Shown one piece after another: positions 20,601-31,100 of a stretch of 64,000 nt of DNA. Below the pieces are notes generated by a model. That model was not told where the DNA came from. It worked only from the letters and a program-made list of their open reading frames with translations, and ran no database searches. The position numbers and the translations under genes are program-made. Source of the DNA: Saccharomyces uvarum (Eukaryota; Ascomycota; Saccharomycetes; Saccharomycetales; Saccharomycetaceae); assembly GCA_947243795.1 (NCBI GenBank), contig OX365943.1, positions 856,919-920,918 of the forward strand, read 5' to 3'. Positions within the stretch are counted from its first letter, which is position 1. Every line of letters starts with the position of its first letter.

Positions 20601-22238
20601 CGTTCTAGGTTTGATAGAGTTAAAAAATTACCAAGCTACCTGGTACCAAGTTATTTTGCCCTGGTTATAGGTATTCTTTATGGATGTTGTCGTTTAAAAG
20701 CCATCCAGTTGATGTCCGATAATATTGGTACATCTACGTTGTTTGTACAAAGCTTATCAATGACGTCTATTCAAATGGTTTCTAGAATGAAATCAACCTC
20801 CATTTTACCAGGTGAGAATGTTCCATCCATGGCTGCAGGGTTACCACATTTCAGCGTAAATTACATGAGGTGTTGGGGTAGGGATGTTTTTATTGCATTA
20901 AGAGGTATCTTGTTGACCACTGGTAGATTTGATGAAGCAAAGGCGCACATACTAGCGTTTGGCAAGACTCTAAAACATGGGTTGATTCCAAACTTACTAG
21001 ACGCTGGTAGGAACCCAAGATATAATGCTCGTGATGCTGCGTGGTTTTTCTTACAAGCTGTACAAGATTACGTTCATATTGTTCCTGATGGTGAAAAAAT
21101 CTTACAAGAACGAGTAACAAGAAGATTCCCATTGGATGACACTTACATTCCTGTAGATGATACAAGGGCATTTAGTTACTCTAGTAGCTTAGAAGAGATC
21201 GTTTATGAAATTTTGAGTAGGCATGCCAAGGGAATTAAATATAGAGAAGCTAATGCGGGTCCCAATCTAGATCGTGTTATGACTGATAAGGGGTTTGATG
21301 TTGAGATACACGTAGATTGGTCTACTGGGTTGATTCACGGTGGATCTCAATACAATTGTGGTACCTGGATGGATAAAATGGGTGAAAGTGACAAAGCCGG
21401 TTCTGTAGGTATACCCGGGACTCCTAGGGATGGTGCCGCTATAGAAATTAACGGCCTTCTGAAGAGTGCCTTGAGGTTTGTTGTTGAACTAAAGGAAAAA
21501 GGATTATTCAAGTTTACCGATGTAGAGACACAAGACGGTGAAAAAGTTAGCTTTGCTGACTGGAATCAATTGGTTCAAGACAATTTCGAGAAAAAGTACT
21601 ATATACCAGAAGATCCAACTAAGGATGCAGAGTATGACGTGGAGGCCAAATCAGGCGTTAACAGAAGAGGCATCTATAGAGACTTGTACAAGTCAGGAAA
21701 AACTTACGAAGATTATCAGTTAAGGCCAAACTTTGCCATTGCTATGACTGTGGCACCAGAATTATTTGTCCCCGAACATGCCATCAAAGCGATCAATATT
21801 GCGGATGAGGTGATAAGGGGGCCCGTGGGTATGCGTACTTTAGATCCAAGTGATTATAATTACCGCCCTTACTATAACAATGGAGAAGATTCCGAAGATT
21901 TCGCTACTTCGAAGGGCAGAAATTATCATCAAGGTCCTGAATGGGTCTGGCTCTACGGCTACTTCCTGAGAGCGTTCCATCACTTTCACTTCAAAACCAG
22001 CTCACGTTGCCAAAACTCGGCCAAGGAAAAACCGTCCTCGTACTTGTACCAACAACTGTACTACCGATTAAAAGGCCACAGAGAATGGATTCGTGATAGT
22101 GTGTGGACAGGCTTAACTGAGCTAACCAATAAGGATGGTGAACTATGCAATGATTCAAGCCCCACGCAAGCCTGGAGTTCCGGTTGCTTGTTGGATCTCT
22201 TTTACGATTTATGGGACGCCTACGAAGACGATTCATGA
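17628..22238 (+). CDS. GDB1: GDB1, glycogen debranching enzyme
   Basis: 1536 aa, as in S. cerevisiae. This bifunctional enzyme finishes glycogen breakdown: an N-terminal 4-alpha-glucanotransferase moves maltosyl/maltotriosyl units and a C-terminal amylo-1,6-glucosidase removes the branch glucose. The GH13-like catalytic residues are visible as Asp535 in GFRIDNCHS and Glu564 in VVAELFSGS, with the third acid in DCTHDNETP (about 670). The C-terminal GH133 part shows NYMRCWGRDVFIALRG, NARDAAWFF, DWSTGLIHGG and SPTQAWSSGCLLDLFYD. The first third is GC-rich and the rest has normal yeast composition, so the GC island ends inside this gene near 18.7-19 kb. The start is the first ATG after the TATA box. 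Confidence 0.98.
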   Translation: MNRTLLLRLTDTGEPLTSCSYGKGVLTLPPIPLPKDAPKDQPLYTVRLLISAGSPVARDGLVWTNCPPDHKTPFKRDKFYKKMVHASFHKDDFIGLDIYAPGSYCFYLSFRNDREQLETTRKYYFVALPILHVNDQFLPLNSIAMQSVVSKWLGSDWEPILSKIAAKNYNMVHFTPLQERGESNSPYSIYDQLQFDRGHFKSPDDVADLVQHLHRDLNMLSLTDIVFNHTANNSPWLVEHPEAGYNHLTAPHLISAIELDLELLHFSNNLKSWGYPTELNSIDDLFKIMDGIKVHVLGSLRLWEYYALNIQATLQDLKDHWDDESNETYEFPEDIKDASSDFVKLASFVKDNVTEPNFGTLGKRNSNQVHVAKFIQLLKLISNGDSNAIEPSLAVAQNILNELNLPLYKEYDDDVSEILEQLFNRIKYLRIDDNGPKQGPVTPKVPLTEPYFTRFKGKDGTDYALANNGWIWNGNPLVDFASQNSKAYLRREVIVWGDCVKLRYGKGPEDSPYLWERMSKYIEMNATIFDGFRIDNCHSTPLHVGEYFLDLARKYNPNLYVVAELFSGSETLDCLFVERLGISSLIREAMQAWSEEELSRLIHKHGGRPIGSYKFIPMDDFSYPGDIDLDEEHCFNDPSDNSLKCVSEIIIPKILTATPPHALFMDCTHDNETPFEKRTVEDTLPNAALVALCSSAIGSVYGYDEIFPHLLNLVTEKRQYDSSTSTGSSSVGITKVKATLNSIRTNIGKNEYDIEDSEMHVHHQGQYITFHRMDVKSGKGWYLIARMKFSNNGDSNETLPPVVLNQSQCSLKCSYALERVGDEVPDDDKVIRGISTKLKELKGFDIFYDDVKKISTIKLPHEFPQGSIAIFETQQNGVDESLDHFMRSGAIRATSKLTLESINSILYRSEPEEYDVSAGEGGAYDIPGFGKPVYCGLQGWVSVLRKLMFCNDLAHPLSANLRNGHWALDYTTSRLNYYNDETGIVEVQNWLRSRFDRVKKLPSYLVPSYFALVIGILYGCCRLKAIQLMSDNIGTSTLFVQSLSMTSIQMVSRMKSTSILPGENVPSMAAGLPHFSVNYMRCWGRDVFIALRGILLTTGRFDEAKAHILAFGKTLKHGLIPNLLDAGRNPRYNARDAAWFFLQAVQDYVHIVPDGEKILQERVTRRFPLDDTYIPVDDTRAFSYSSSLEEIVYEILSRHAKGIKYREANAGPNLDRVMTDKGFDVEIHVDWSTGLIHGGSQYNCGTWMDKMGESDKAGSVGIPGTPRDGAAIEINGLLKSALRFVVELKEKGLFKFTDVETQDGEKVSFADWNQLVQDNFEKKYYIPEDPTKDAEYDVEAKSGVNRRGIYRDLYKSGKTYEDYQLRPNFAIAMTVAPELFVPEHAIKAINIADEVIRGPVGMRTLDPSDYNYRPYYNNGEDSEDFATSKGRNYHQGPEWVWLYGYFLRAFHHFHFKTSSRCQNSAKEKPSSYLYQQLYYRLKGHREWIRDSVWTGLTELTNKDGELCNDSSPTQAWSSGCLLDLFYDLWDAYEDDS

Positions 22239-22767
22239 AAGAAACTTTAAGCATACACCATGAGTACGTAACCCTCTTCTTTCCAATTCTATTCTTACAT
22301 CAATTTTAATAAATTTATATATATATTTTCTACTGTTAATAAAACATTCGAATTCGTATACCTGTCTATTACTATCGTTTTGAGGAGCGAGAGCGAAAAC
22401 AAAACTAAAAGAAATAAAGGGAACACACGTGAAAGTGAGCTACCAAAGGGGCAAAACACGTCAGAACGAGTGGCAAAAGCGCTGTAACGTACGTATTAAG
22501 AGAGGATAGTGAGTCATTTGTGTAATATAAGCAGTTAGTATCCTTATTGTTTGTTAAGTTCGCTTGGATTTTGATCTCTAGCCAAGTAAACAGCGGCAGT
22601 TAAAGAAAGAGAAAAAAAAAAAGCACAACAAAAGTGTGAAGATTCCCATTCTGTCGCATAGTTATAGAGCCAACTTTATAGGAATAAAGTGCATCCCATC
22701 TACGCTTTCGAAAGTTTAGGTGTTGAACAAAACAAAAGACATACAGCTCGATCGAGTAGTATGAATC
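22239..22767. promoter_or_regulatory. GDB1 3' end and ATG13 promoter
   Basis: 529 bp. The GDB1 side has AT-repeat efficiency-like elements (around 22315-22330). The ATG13 side has an AGGGG stress element at 22447-22451 and a long A-rich leader (22600-22640). A short upstream ORF begins 7 bp before the ATG13 start (listed separately). Nothing else was seen. Confidence 0.4.
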
Positions 22768-22787
22768 ATGGTTGCCAATCTGGATAA
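22761..22787 (+). other. Short upstream ORF overlapping the ATG13 start
   Basis: ATG at 22761, eight codons, stop TAA at 22785-22787. It overlaps the ATG13 initiation codon (22768) in another frame. If the mRNA leader includes 22761, ribosomes starting here would bypass the main start. Seen directly in sequence; translation is inference. Confidence 0.45.
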
Positions 22788-24915
22788 CGAGAAAGAAGTT
22801 CTCCAATTGATAGACAGTTTTTTCTTGAAAGCTACATTGCTAATCTGCTCTACAGAATCGAGCCGATACCAGTCTTCTACAGAGAATATACCTTTATTTG
22901 ACGATACATGGTTTGAAGATCACACAGAATTAGTGAGTGAGCTGCCCGAGATAATATCAGAATGGTCTGATTATAACGGTCAAACAAATCTTCCACCTTT
23001 AGTGGTAGAGACATACTTGGACTTAAGGCAGTTGAATCCTTCTCATTTAGTTAGATTGAAAGACCATGAAGGTCATTTATGGAATGTTTGCAAGGGAACC
23101 AAGAAACAGGAAATTGTAATGGAACGGTGGCTTATAGAATTAGACAACTCCTCCCCAACTTTCAAGTCGCATAGTGGAGATGGGACGGATGTTAATGAGC
23201 TTTCCAAACAGTTGATTCTTCTTTTCCGTTATTTGTTTACTTTAATACAGTTATTGCCCACAACAGAGTTGTATCAGTCACTAATAAAATCATATAGTGG
23301 TCCACAGAATGAGAGTATTGCCAATTCGATGTCAGTAACAGATCCAGTGGTCAACATTCGGACGCGTATTCTTGACGGGTCCAAACCAATTTTATCAAAG
23401 GGAAGAATAGGATTAAGCAAACCGGTTATTAACACCTATTCGAATACACTCAATGAATCTAACCTACCAGCTCACTTAGATCAGAAGAAAATTACACCAG
23501 TGTGGACAAAATTTGGGCTTTTGAGAGTGTCAGTATCGTATAGACGTGATTGGAAATTTGAAATTAGCAATACAAACGACGATTCATTTTCAAATCGGCA
23601 TGTAATTCTTTCACGTAACTCACAACAAGCACAGCAGCAGCCACAGCAAGCACAGCAGCAATCACAGCAACTGCAGTCAGAACAAAATGAAGAACAAACA
23701 GTCGAACAGAATCAAGACCAGGCACAACAGCATGATCAACAACAAAGACATATACCTGACAGTAGATCTCTCTCGCTTTCTCCCTGTACAAGAGCCAATT
23801 CCTTTGAACCACAGTCTTGGCAGAAGAAAGTGTATTCAATCTCAAGGCCCGTTCAACCATTTAAAGTTGGTTCTATTGGAAGTCAAAGCGCGAGTAGAAA
23901 TCCTTCTAATTCATCTATTTTCAACCAGTTACCCATCCATAGACCGAGTATAAGTTCCAATTCCGGACCTCAAATGAATATCGAGGGTACTAGCGTGGGA
24001 AGTACCTCAAAGTACTCTTCATCATTTGGAAATATCCGCCGTCATTCAAGTGTGAAAACGACAGAAAATACAGAAAAACTGCTAAAAGCTGTTAGGAGTC
24101 CATTACAACTGCAAGAGTCGCAGGATGATTTGATGGATTTTGTGAAATTATTGGAAGAAAAACCTGATTTAACCATTAAAAAGACTAATGGCAGCAATCA
24201 ACCTAATATTAATATATCTGATTCGTTGATTCGATATCAAAGTTTAAAACCAAGTAATGATTTATTAAGTGAGGATTTAACGGTAAGCTTATCTATGGAT
24301 CCAAATCATACATACCATAGAGGTAGGTCAGACTCTCATTCCCCCTTGCCTTCCATATCACCTTCTATGCATTATGGGTCGTTGAATTCAAGAATGTCTC
24401 AAGGTGCCACTGCCAGTCATTTGATTACAAGAGGTGGGGGCAATTCTTCTACTAGTGCCTTAAATAGTAGAAGGAATTCTTTAGATAAGAATGCCAACAA
24501 GCAAGGTATCTCGGGATTACCTCCTATTTTTGGTGGTGAGAGTACTTCTTATCATCACGAAGAAGAAGATGACGAGGACGACCATTTGCTAAATCAAATG
24601 GGGAACAGTACCATCAAGTTTAAAAGTTCGATATCGCCAAGATCCATAGATAGTATTTCAAGTTCTTTCATCAAAAGCAGGATACCGATCAGACAACCAT
24701 ACTACTACTCTCAACCAACCACTGCACCCTTCCAAGCCCAGGCGAAATTTCACAAGCCTGCGAATAAATTAACGGATAATGGCAATAGAAGCAATAGTAA
24801 TAATAACAATCCTAGTGGGACTGATGGAGGCAGCACAATGCATAATGAAGAGGATGATCAAGATGATGATTTGGTATTTTTTATGAGTGATATGAATCTT
24901 TCTAAAGAAAGTTGA
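22768..24915 (+). CDS. ATG13: ATG13, regulatory subunit of the Atg1 autophagy kinase complex
   Basis: 715 aa (738 in S. cerevisiae). Atg13 is the TORC1- and PKA-regulated scaffold that, when dephosphorylated in starvation, binds Atg1 and Atg17 to start autophagosome formation. N-terminal HORMA domain (about 1-265; LIDSFFLKATLLICSTESSR to LLRVSVSYRRDWKFEI) recruits Atg9/Atg14. The rest is disordered and Ser-rich, with the Atg17-binding stretch and the Atg1-binding MIM near residue 455 (LMDFVKLLEEKPDLTIKK). A Gln-rich insert (about 283-325) replaces the longer polyQ I remember in S. cerevisiae, and an acidic stretch near 595 is shorter, which explains the length. The start at 22768 gives MVANLDNEKEVLQLIDSFF. 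Confidence 0.97.
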   Translation: MVANLDNEKEVLQLIDSFFLKATLLICSTESSRYQSSTENIPLFDDTWFEDHTELVSELPEIISEWSDYNGQTNLPPLVVETYLDLRQLNPSHLVRLKDHEGHLWNVCKGTKKQEIVMERWLIELDNSSPTFKSHSGDGTDVNELSKQLILLFRYLFTLIQLLPTTELYQSLIKSYSGPQNESIANSMSVTDPVVNIRTRILDGSKPILSKGRIGLSKPVINTYSNTLNESNLPAHLDQKKITPVWTKFGLLRVSVSYRRDWKFEISNTNDDSFSNRHVILSRNSQQAQQQPQQAQQQSQQLQSEQNEEQTVEQNQDQAQQHDQQQRHIPDSRSLSLSPCTRANSFEPQSWQKKVYSISRPVQPFKVGSIGSQSASRNPSNSSIFNQLPIHRPSISSNSGPQMNIEGTSVGSTSKYSSSFGNIRRHSSVKTTENTEKLLKAVRSPLQLQESQDDLMDFVKLLEEKPDLTIKKTNGSNQPNINISDSLIRYQSLKPSNDLLSEDLTVSLSMDPNHTYHRGRSDSHSPLPSISPSMHYGSLNSRMSQGATASHLITRGGGNSSTSALNSRRNSLDKNANKQGISGLPPIFGGESTSYHHEEEDDEDDHLLNQMGNSTIKFKSSISPRSIDSISSSFIKSRIPIRQPYYYSQPTTAPFQAQAKFHKPANKLTDNGNRSNSNNNNPSGTDGGSTMHNEEDDQDDDLVFFMSDMNLSKES

Positions 24916-25199
24916 AAGGGGGAATATTCTTTGTAAACTGCGATAAAAAAAGAAAATAAACCAAATAAAAAATGGAAAATAAAATGGAGGAATAGACAAG
25001 TCAGAAAATAATCCAGTAGCAACCAACCAAAATGAAAAAATAAAACGTAATAGGGTCAAATCGCCCTTTTTTAAATAATCTTTACCTTCTATAGTTTCGT
25101 ATCTCTATCATTTCAAGTTGAATATATAAATATATATATGTTGAGTCTATGGAAAATAAGCATATCTATTTAGTTTTAGTAACATACAAACAAAAAGGT

Positions 25200-26483
25200 C
25201 TATTTCTCACTCAATACTGTAGTTGATTTCAAGTCCCGCTGGTTTTCGTCACTATTCTCTATCATTTCCTTACTTTCTTTTTCTTGTAGGATTTTCAATT
25301 TTAGTTCATGAATTCTATGCTTATCTATATGTTTATCATATTTTTCCTTTGTCTTGAAAGTTCTGTAACATTTATTGTAAAAACACTTGTGCTTCCTTCC
25401 AACAGAATTCAATAAAAGATTTAACCCATCTTCGCCAAACTCAAGCTGCTTTTCTAGGTTTATTTCATTTTGCAAAAAATTTAAGTTGTTGTTTTCGTCA
25501 AACTTTCTTCGTTTCCTTAACCTATTGGATATTTTGCCATCATCCTGTTCACTAGTGCCGTCTTCATCGCTCAGATGAATCCCTTGGTCCTGAACTAATT
25601 GTTGAATATCGGGGGTCTTATACTTCAATTCTAAGGGAATATCGTCACCCGTATGCGTCGACTGGTAGTGAGTGAGAAGGTCGTGTTTTCTCGAGAAAGA
25701 TATATTAGAACAAATATGACATTTCCAGTTCTTAGTTACCAAAGATTCATCATGAATGATCATATGCATTTGTAGACCATTGTCCCCTACACAAGGCTTG
25801 TTGCAAATGGGACATTTCAATTTAGGATGGTCATTTTTAATATGTGATTGTAACTGTGACCATATACGGTATTCTTTACAACAGCCAGCAAAAGTACATT
25901 GATATGGATTTACCACTTCAGGATCATGGTGTTTGGAGATATGATTCCTTAGCCTGTAGGGTCTCTGGAAACTTTTACTACACTGTGGACAGGTTAATTT
26001 GTCTAGATGGACAGAAAGAATATGAGCCCTTAATTGAGGGTGCTTATAAAATCGGAGATCACATCCATCTTCGGGACAAACAAAAGATTTGGTATGTGTA
26101 ACTTCGTGGCGCTTCAATTGCTGTCGAGTTGTCACCCCCTTGCTACAATAAGAACAATGGAATGGCTTCGTATCAGAATGCGAAAACAAGTGCCTCTCTA
26201 GATGACTCTTCTTAACAAAGGATTTTGCACAATTGTCGCACTGAAATGCTCTTAAACCTTGATGAACGGTCGATTGGTGCTCAGTTAAAATGGAAGGCCT
26301 CGTGAACGCCTTATCACAGCCGTCGTAGTCACAAAAATACGTCTTTGGCCTGTTGCTTGATGAGCTCCTAGCGGAATTTAAACTGTTCAATGAATCTGTG
26401 CTCTCAGATCGTGACATCGCCATGGGCTCTCGTTTTAATTCGCATGGGGTCTTATTCCCATTATCTCCGACCAATTCTCCCAT
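25200..26483 (-). CDS. PZF1: PZF1, transcription factor TFIIIA
   Basis: 427 aa (429 in S. cerevisiae). TFIIIA binds the internal control region of 5S rRNA genes and recruits TFIIIC/TFIIIB for RNA polymerase III. Nine C2H2 zinc fingers are recognisable, beginning with YFCDYDGCDKAFTRPSILTEH at about residue 49. Fingers 1-8 lie in roughly 49-285, and finger 9 (HKCFYNKCYRTFKTKEKYDKH) is set apart by a long acidic/basic spacer (about 285-365), the same arrangement as in S. cerevisiae, where the spacer is essential. Ser-rich N-terminus. Convergent with ATG13 and divergent from RPO26. Confidence 0.97.
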   Translation of the reverse strand: MGELVGDNGNKTPCELKREPMAMSRSESTDSLNSLNSARSSSSNRPKTYFCDYDGCDKAFTRPSILTEHQSTVHQGLRAFQCDNCAKSFVKKSHLERHLFSHSDTKPFHCSYCSKGVTTRQQLKRHEVTHTKSFVCPEDGCDLRFYKHPQLRAHILSVHLDKLTCPQCSKSFQRPYRLRNHISKHHDPEVVNPYQCTFAGCCKEYRIWSQLQSHIKNDHPKLKCPICNKPCVGDNGLQMHMIIHDESLVTKNWKCHICSNISFSRKHDLLTHYQSTHTGDDIPLELKYKTPDIQQLVQDQGIHLSDEDGTSEQDDGKISNRLRKRRKFDENNNLNFLQNEINLEKQLEFGEDGLNLLLNSVGRKHKCFYNKCYRTFKTKEKYDKHIDKHRIHELKLKILQEKESKEMIENSDENQRDLKSTTVLSEK

Positions 26484-26720
26484 TTATCTGCACGCACAAC
26501 AGCCTTAACCCTGCCTTAATCACCTTTTGGTAGTCACCTCTTCTTATTGTAGTTAAGGATTAAATGCAATGAGCTTTCGTAGAAGGTGAGTTTTCATTGA
26601 AAAATTTTTATTTTTCAAGAAAAATAAAAAGTATTCCAAAGCATCAATTACAACCTTAAAGAAAGGCTAAATTAGACACATATTGAAATAACAGGGCAAG
26701 GATTAGAGCTATAAGTGAGG

Positions 26721-27263
26721 ATGTCTGACTACGAAGAGGCGTATGTAAACTTACACTAAAGGGTTACTGTGGGTTTTTTCGGCTTTTATTTACTAACTTT
26801 ATCACTGTAATATAGGTTTAACGACGGTAATGAGAACTTCGAAGATTTTGATGTAGAGCATTTCTCTGATGAAGAGACCTACGGAGAAAAACCGCAATTC
26901 AAGGAGGGCGAAACCACTGATGCGGACGGTAAGACCATTGTCACTGGCGGTAACGGACCAGAAGATTTCCAACAGCAAGAGCAAATAAGAAGAAGGACAC
27001 TCAAGGAAAAGGCTATTCCCAAGGAGGAAAGAGCCACTACCCCATACATGACCAAGTATGAAAGAGCAAGAATTCTGGGTACAAGAGCTTTGCAAATTTC
27101 CATGAATGCCCCAGTTTTCGTAGACTTGGAAGGTGAAACTGATCCATTGCGTATTGCCATGAAGGAATTGGCTGAAAAGAAAATTCCTTTGGTCATTAGA
27201 AGATATTTACCAGATGGTTCCTTCGAGGATTGGAGTGTGGAGGAACTCATTGTGGATTTGTGA
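26721..27263 (+). CDS. RPO26: RPO26 (Rpb6/ABC23), shared RNA polymerase subunit, spliced
   Basis: Two exons, 26721-26740 and 26816-27263, join to 155 codons, the exact length of S. cerevisiae Rpo26. The subunit is common to RNA polymerases I, II and III and stabilises the clamp/assembly of the largest subunit. Exon 1 encodes MSDYEEA; exon 2 continues [20 protein letters not shown], an acidic N-terminus, then the conserved globular part ([29 protein letters not shown]...[21 protein letters not shown]). The first intron-containing codon is split as GC|G (Ala). It is divergent from PZF1 (237 bp between starts). Confidence 0.96.
26741..26815 (+). other. RPO26 spliceosomal intron (75 nt)
   Basis: Exact yeast signals: 5' splice site GTATGT at 26741-26746, branch-point TACTAAC at 26791-26797, 3' splice site AG at 26814-26815 (ATATAG). 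Removing it joins two frames into the full Rpo26 protein. Short introns near the 5' end are typical of Saccharomyces, and this one has the same position as in S. cerevisiae. Confidence 0.96.
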
Positions 27264-27476
27264 TTGCATTTGCATTTTTCCTTGTGTGTATTTGTTTTGT
27301 TTGTATATTATTATAACCATAAAGAACGATTTATTCCGTAATGCAATTAACTCGATGTGAGAACCAGGCTAAAGTTTTGGTAGTAGTGATACGAAAATGA
27401 ATGAAAGAAAAAGAAAGAGGAGTTGTTTGCTGCCTATTTTCTTCTTTTTTTATGTTCGTATGTATATATAGAATAA

Positions 27477-27968
27477 TTAATCGGTGATTGAATCCAAGAA
27501 AAGCTTACCTCGAAAGGTCTTCTCATCAGTCGTTTGCTGATTTGTAGTAAACAATTTGAAAAGTTTAGCAAATTCATCCTCAGGATTTTCAAAGCCTGCC
27601 TCCTTTAACGATCCAATTACCTCATTAAGAGGAATGTTTAAGTCATCTTTCCCACTAATTGACTTGAAGCTTTTCTCTAATTCTTCACGTTCCGGGAACT
27701 GTGAAAGGTTCTTTCCCATGATAGATAAAAATATGGGGAAGCTCACACCCTCTTCACCAACCTCCTTTGTGGTATTTTCATTACCGGGTATCATGTTGGA
27801 CCATTCATCGTCTGTCAATGTCTTCCCCAACGTAGCATACATTTTGGTAAGATCCTTCCGACTAATAATCCCATCTTCATCCTCATCTAGCATTTGGAAC
27901 GCATCCTTGAGTTTATTTATATAGTCTTGCGTAAGTTGGTTGAACGTTAGCGATTCACTATGGTTCAT
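27477..27968 (-). CDS. MLC2: MLC2, regulatory light chain of type II myosin Myo1
   Basis: 163 aa, same length as S. cerevisiae Mlc2. It binds the second IQ motif of Myo1 at the bud neck and helps disassemble the actomyosin ring. Calmodulin-like EF-hand layout: the N-terminal EF-hand at about residues 18-45 keeps an acidic loop (DEDEDGIISRKD), while the later hands have degenerate loops, as usual for regulatory light chains. The end EKTFRGKLFLDSITD is conserved. It is divergent from SKI3 (184 bp between the starts). Confidence 0.95.
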   Translation of the reverse strand: MNHSESLTFNQLTQDYINKLKDAFQMLDEDEDGIISRKDLTKMYATLGKTLTDDEWSNMIPGNENTTKEVGEEGVSFPIFLSIMGKNLSQFPEREELEKSFKSISGKDDLNIPLNEVIGSLKEAGFENPEDEFAKLFKLFTTNQQTTDEKTFRGKLFLDSITD

Positions 27969-28152
27969 CTTTATTTAGAATTTGCTCATTTATTGATCCG
28001 AGGTAGTTCTTTTCTTCACTTTGTTTTTGATTCATAATTATGTAAATTATATAAAAAAATGAAGATGAAAATAATTCAAAGTTAACGAGACTTATTAGTT
28101 GAGACAATCGCAAACGGGAAGGAAGAAAGACAGAGAAAGAGAGTACACAGCA

Positions 28153-31100
28153 ATGTCGAACGTCAAACAACTGTTGAAAGAAGCCAAACTAGAATTGACG
28201 AGACGGGACTATGAAGAGACCATTGAAATATCTGAAGAAGTTCTTAAATTAGACCCTGACAATTACTTTGCACATATCTTTTTAGGCAAAGCGTTTTCAA
28301 GTCTTCCACCTAGTAATGAGGGCAGCCCAAATCGTCATTTAGAGAGCGCCACTGCTCATTATATATCTGCTACCAAATTGGCTCCTGACAACCTTTTAGC
28401 ATGGAAGGGTCTTTTCCTCTTGTTAAAGACCACCGACGCCGTTCCAAATATACTTTCGTATGATGAATATTTTGATTTATGTGGCCAATATGCCGATATC
28501 CTTTTGAAGCAGGAGCAGTCTCAAGTAGAGTTGATAAATGACATAAAACTATTAAAGAAAACTCATACAGATAGTAGAAAGGCCTTTTATGAGCATTTGA
28601 AACCCGGATCTTTAATGGCCGAAACCATTGGTCGTCATTTAGCTACACCACAGGACGCCTTATTGAATCTTATAAAAATTTTGTCCAATACGGAAATCAC
28701 AGAAATTGGTAAGGCCGTTAGTCAGAATAGATTAAGACTAAAAGCCAGCGATCCCGATTATCAAATCAAATTAAACTCGTTCTCTTGGGAAATCATCAAA
28801 AATTCAGAAATTGATCAGCTATACAACCAGTTAGTAAATATTCTCACTGATGATCAACTAAGAAGTGACATCGAAAACGAGTGGTTGGAATATAGGATCA
28901 AAGTTCTAAAATCGATGCCGTTAGATGTGAAAAAGGATTTCTTCATGAAAGTCAAAGACATGGCCGAAGATATGGTTCTTGTAGATCATCAATCTTTACT
29001 CGCCTGGCAGAAATTTTTTGAGTGGAAGGATTACGAAGATTTGGACAACATGGATGCTATGCTAATATTACAATATTTTAAGAAGTTTCCTAAAGATCCT
29101 TTAGCAATGATTCTTTATTCTTGGGTTTTTTCAAAACTTTCAAAATATGATATCAAGAGTTTGGAAGCCACTAACCAATCGCCTGAAAGTAACGACAAGG
29201 GAACTAAGGAAACAGATGTCAAGAATACAGATGAAGATGTAATTAAGGATCAAAATGAAAATGAAAACGAAAATGAGCCAAAAGAAGATGACGAAGAAGA
29301 TCTTGACGATATAGAAATCGGTTTATTGGAAGATGAAGTTGTAACTGCATTAACAGAAAATATCGTAAAGTGCAAAAATAACATTTTGGCACATCGGATT
29401 TTATGTCAGTATTATTTACTCACCAAGGAATACGAAGCATCTCTGCCATATATCAAAACAGGAATTTCATTAATCGCTTATAACATTAAGGATTTGGGAG
29501 TTTATTTGCCATTAACTAAAAGAGAGTTTTCCCTGGATCTGGCCACTGTTTATACATATGTTGATGCTCCAAAGGATCATAATGCTGCGTTAAGATTGTA
29601 CGATAATATTTTATCTGGTGATTCTGACAATATACAGGCAAAAATGGGTAAAGGTATAATTTTCATTGAAAGAAAGAACTGGGAGGAGGCGATGACTTTA
29701 TTGACCGAAGTGCATGAACAGTCTCCTGATAACTTGGAAGTATTATCTGAGCTATCGTGGAGTAAAGCTCATGTCGGTTACATGGAAGAAGCTTTGGTTG
29801 GCTTGGACGGCGTGGTCAAGGTTATCAAAGGCATGGATTTGCGTTCAATAGATTTCAGAGCATTAAACTTATGGAGACAAGCAAAAGTTTATCTCATGAA
29901 GCATGCTTCACTTGACGATGAAAATCAAGAAAATATCAAGTTTGCGTTCAAACTGTTAATTCAAAGTATTAAGATCTTGGATACTTTTGCCCCTGGTTTT
30001 TCAACGTTAGGTGATATATATTGCCGTTATTATAAAGATCATTCCAGGGCTTTCAAATGTTACTCCAAAGCGTTTGATCTGGATGCAGGTGATTATACAG
30101 CTGCAAAATATATTACAGAGACATATGCAAGCAAGCCCAATTGGCAAGCCGCCTCCTCCATTGCTTCAAGATTGATTAAAGGTGAAAAGGCCAAAGCAGA
30201 AGTACGTTCGAACAATTGGCCATTTAGAGTCGTTGGGATTGCACATCTGGAAAAGCAAGAAGAGAGTGATTCTATTGAGTGGTTTCAATCTGCCTTACGC
30301 GTTGATCCCAATGATGTTGAGTCATGGGTGGGCCTGGGACAAGCATACCATGCATGTGGTCGTATAGAAGCATCAATTAAAGTCTTTGATAAGGCCATTG
30401 AATTACAGGCTTCACACACTTATGCGCGATATTTCAAGGCTCTATCCCTATGCGACATGGGTGAATATCTCGAAAGTTTGGAGACACTAGAAAAAGTGTG
30501 CCAAGAAGTAGCTACCGAAGAATCTTTCCAGATTGGTTTGGTGGACGTACTTGTAAAATACTCCTTAGATTTATATTCTCAGGGATTTTTGATGAAATCA
30601 GTAGCAATTGCCAACGATACTATTGAAAGAATCAGGATAATAATCACCGAATTGAAATGCACAAATCAGCAGGTTTGGATTTCCCTTTCACAAGTCTTGA
30701 GATTGTTTATTTGGATAGAATCCAAGGTTGACACTTTACCGGTTGAGTCACTAGTATCAATTTTCAAAATTTCTGAGCTTGCTGAAACTAATGAAATTGA
30801 TTCCATCGACAATATCAAAATTGACACCTTACTGGATAGTACTACTGACGATAACGTATCCATCGCTTGCAAATTTTTGATCTTGGCTTCAAAATACAGT
30901 ATTTCCATTCAAAGCATGTCTGATATCGCAGGGACAATTAGAGCGTCATACTGGTATAATATCGGTATCTCTGAGCTCACCGCATTTGTTACTTTGAAAG
31001 ATTCTCATTATAGAGATGCTGCAGTTTTTGCTTTTAAGAAATCGATTCAATTACAATCTAATACAAGCGAAACTTGGGTCGGACTGGGTATAGCAACTAT

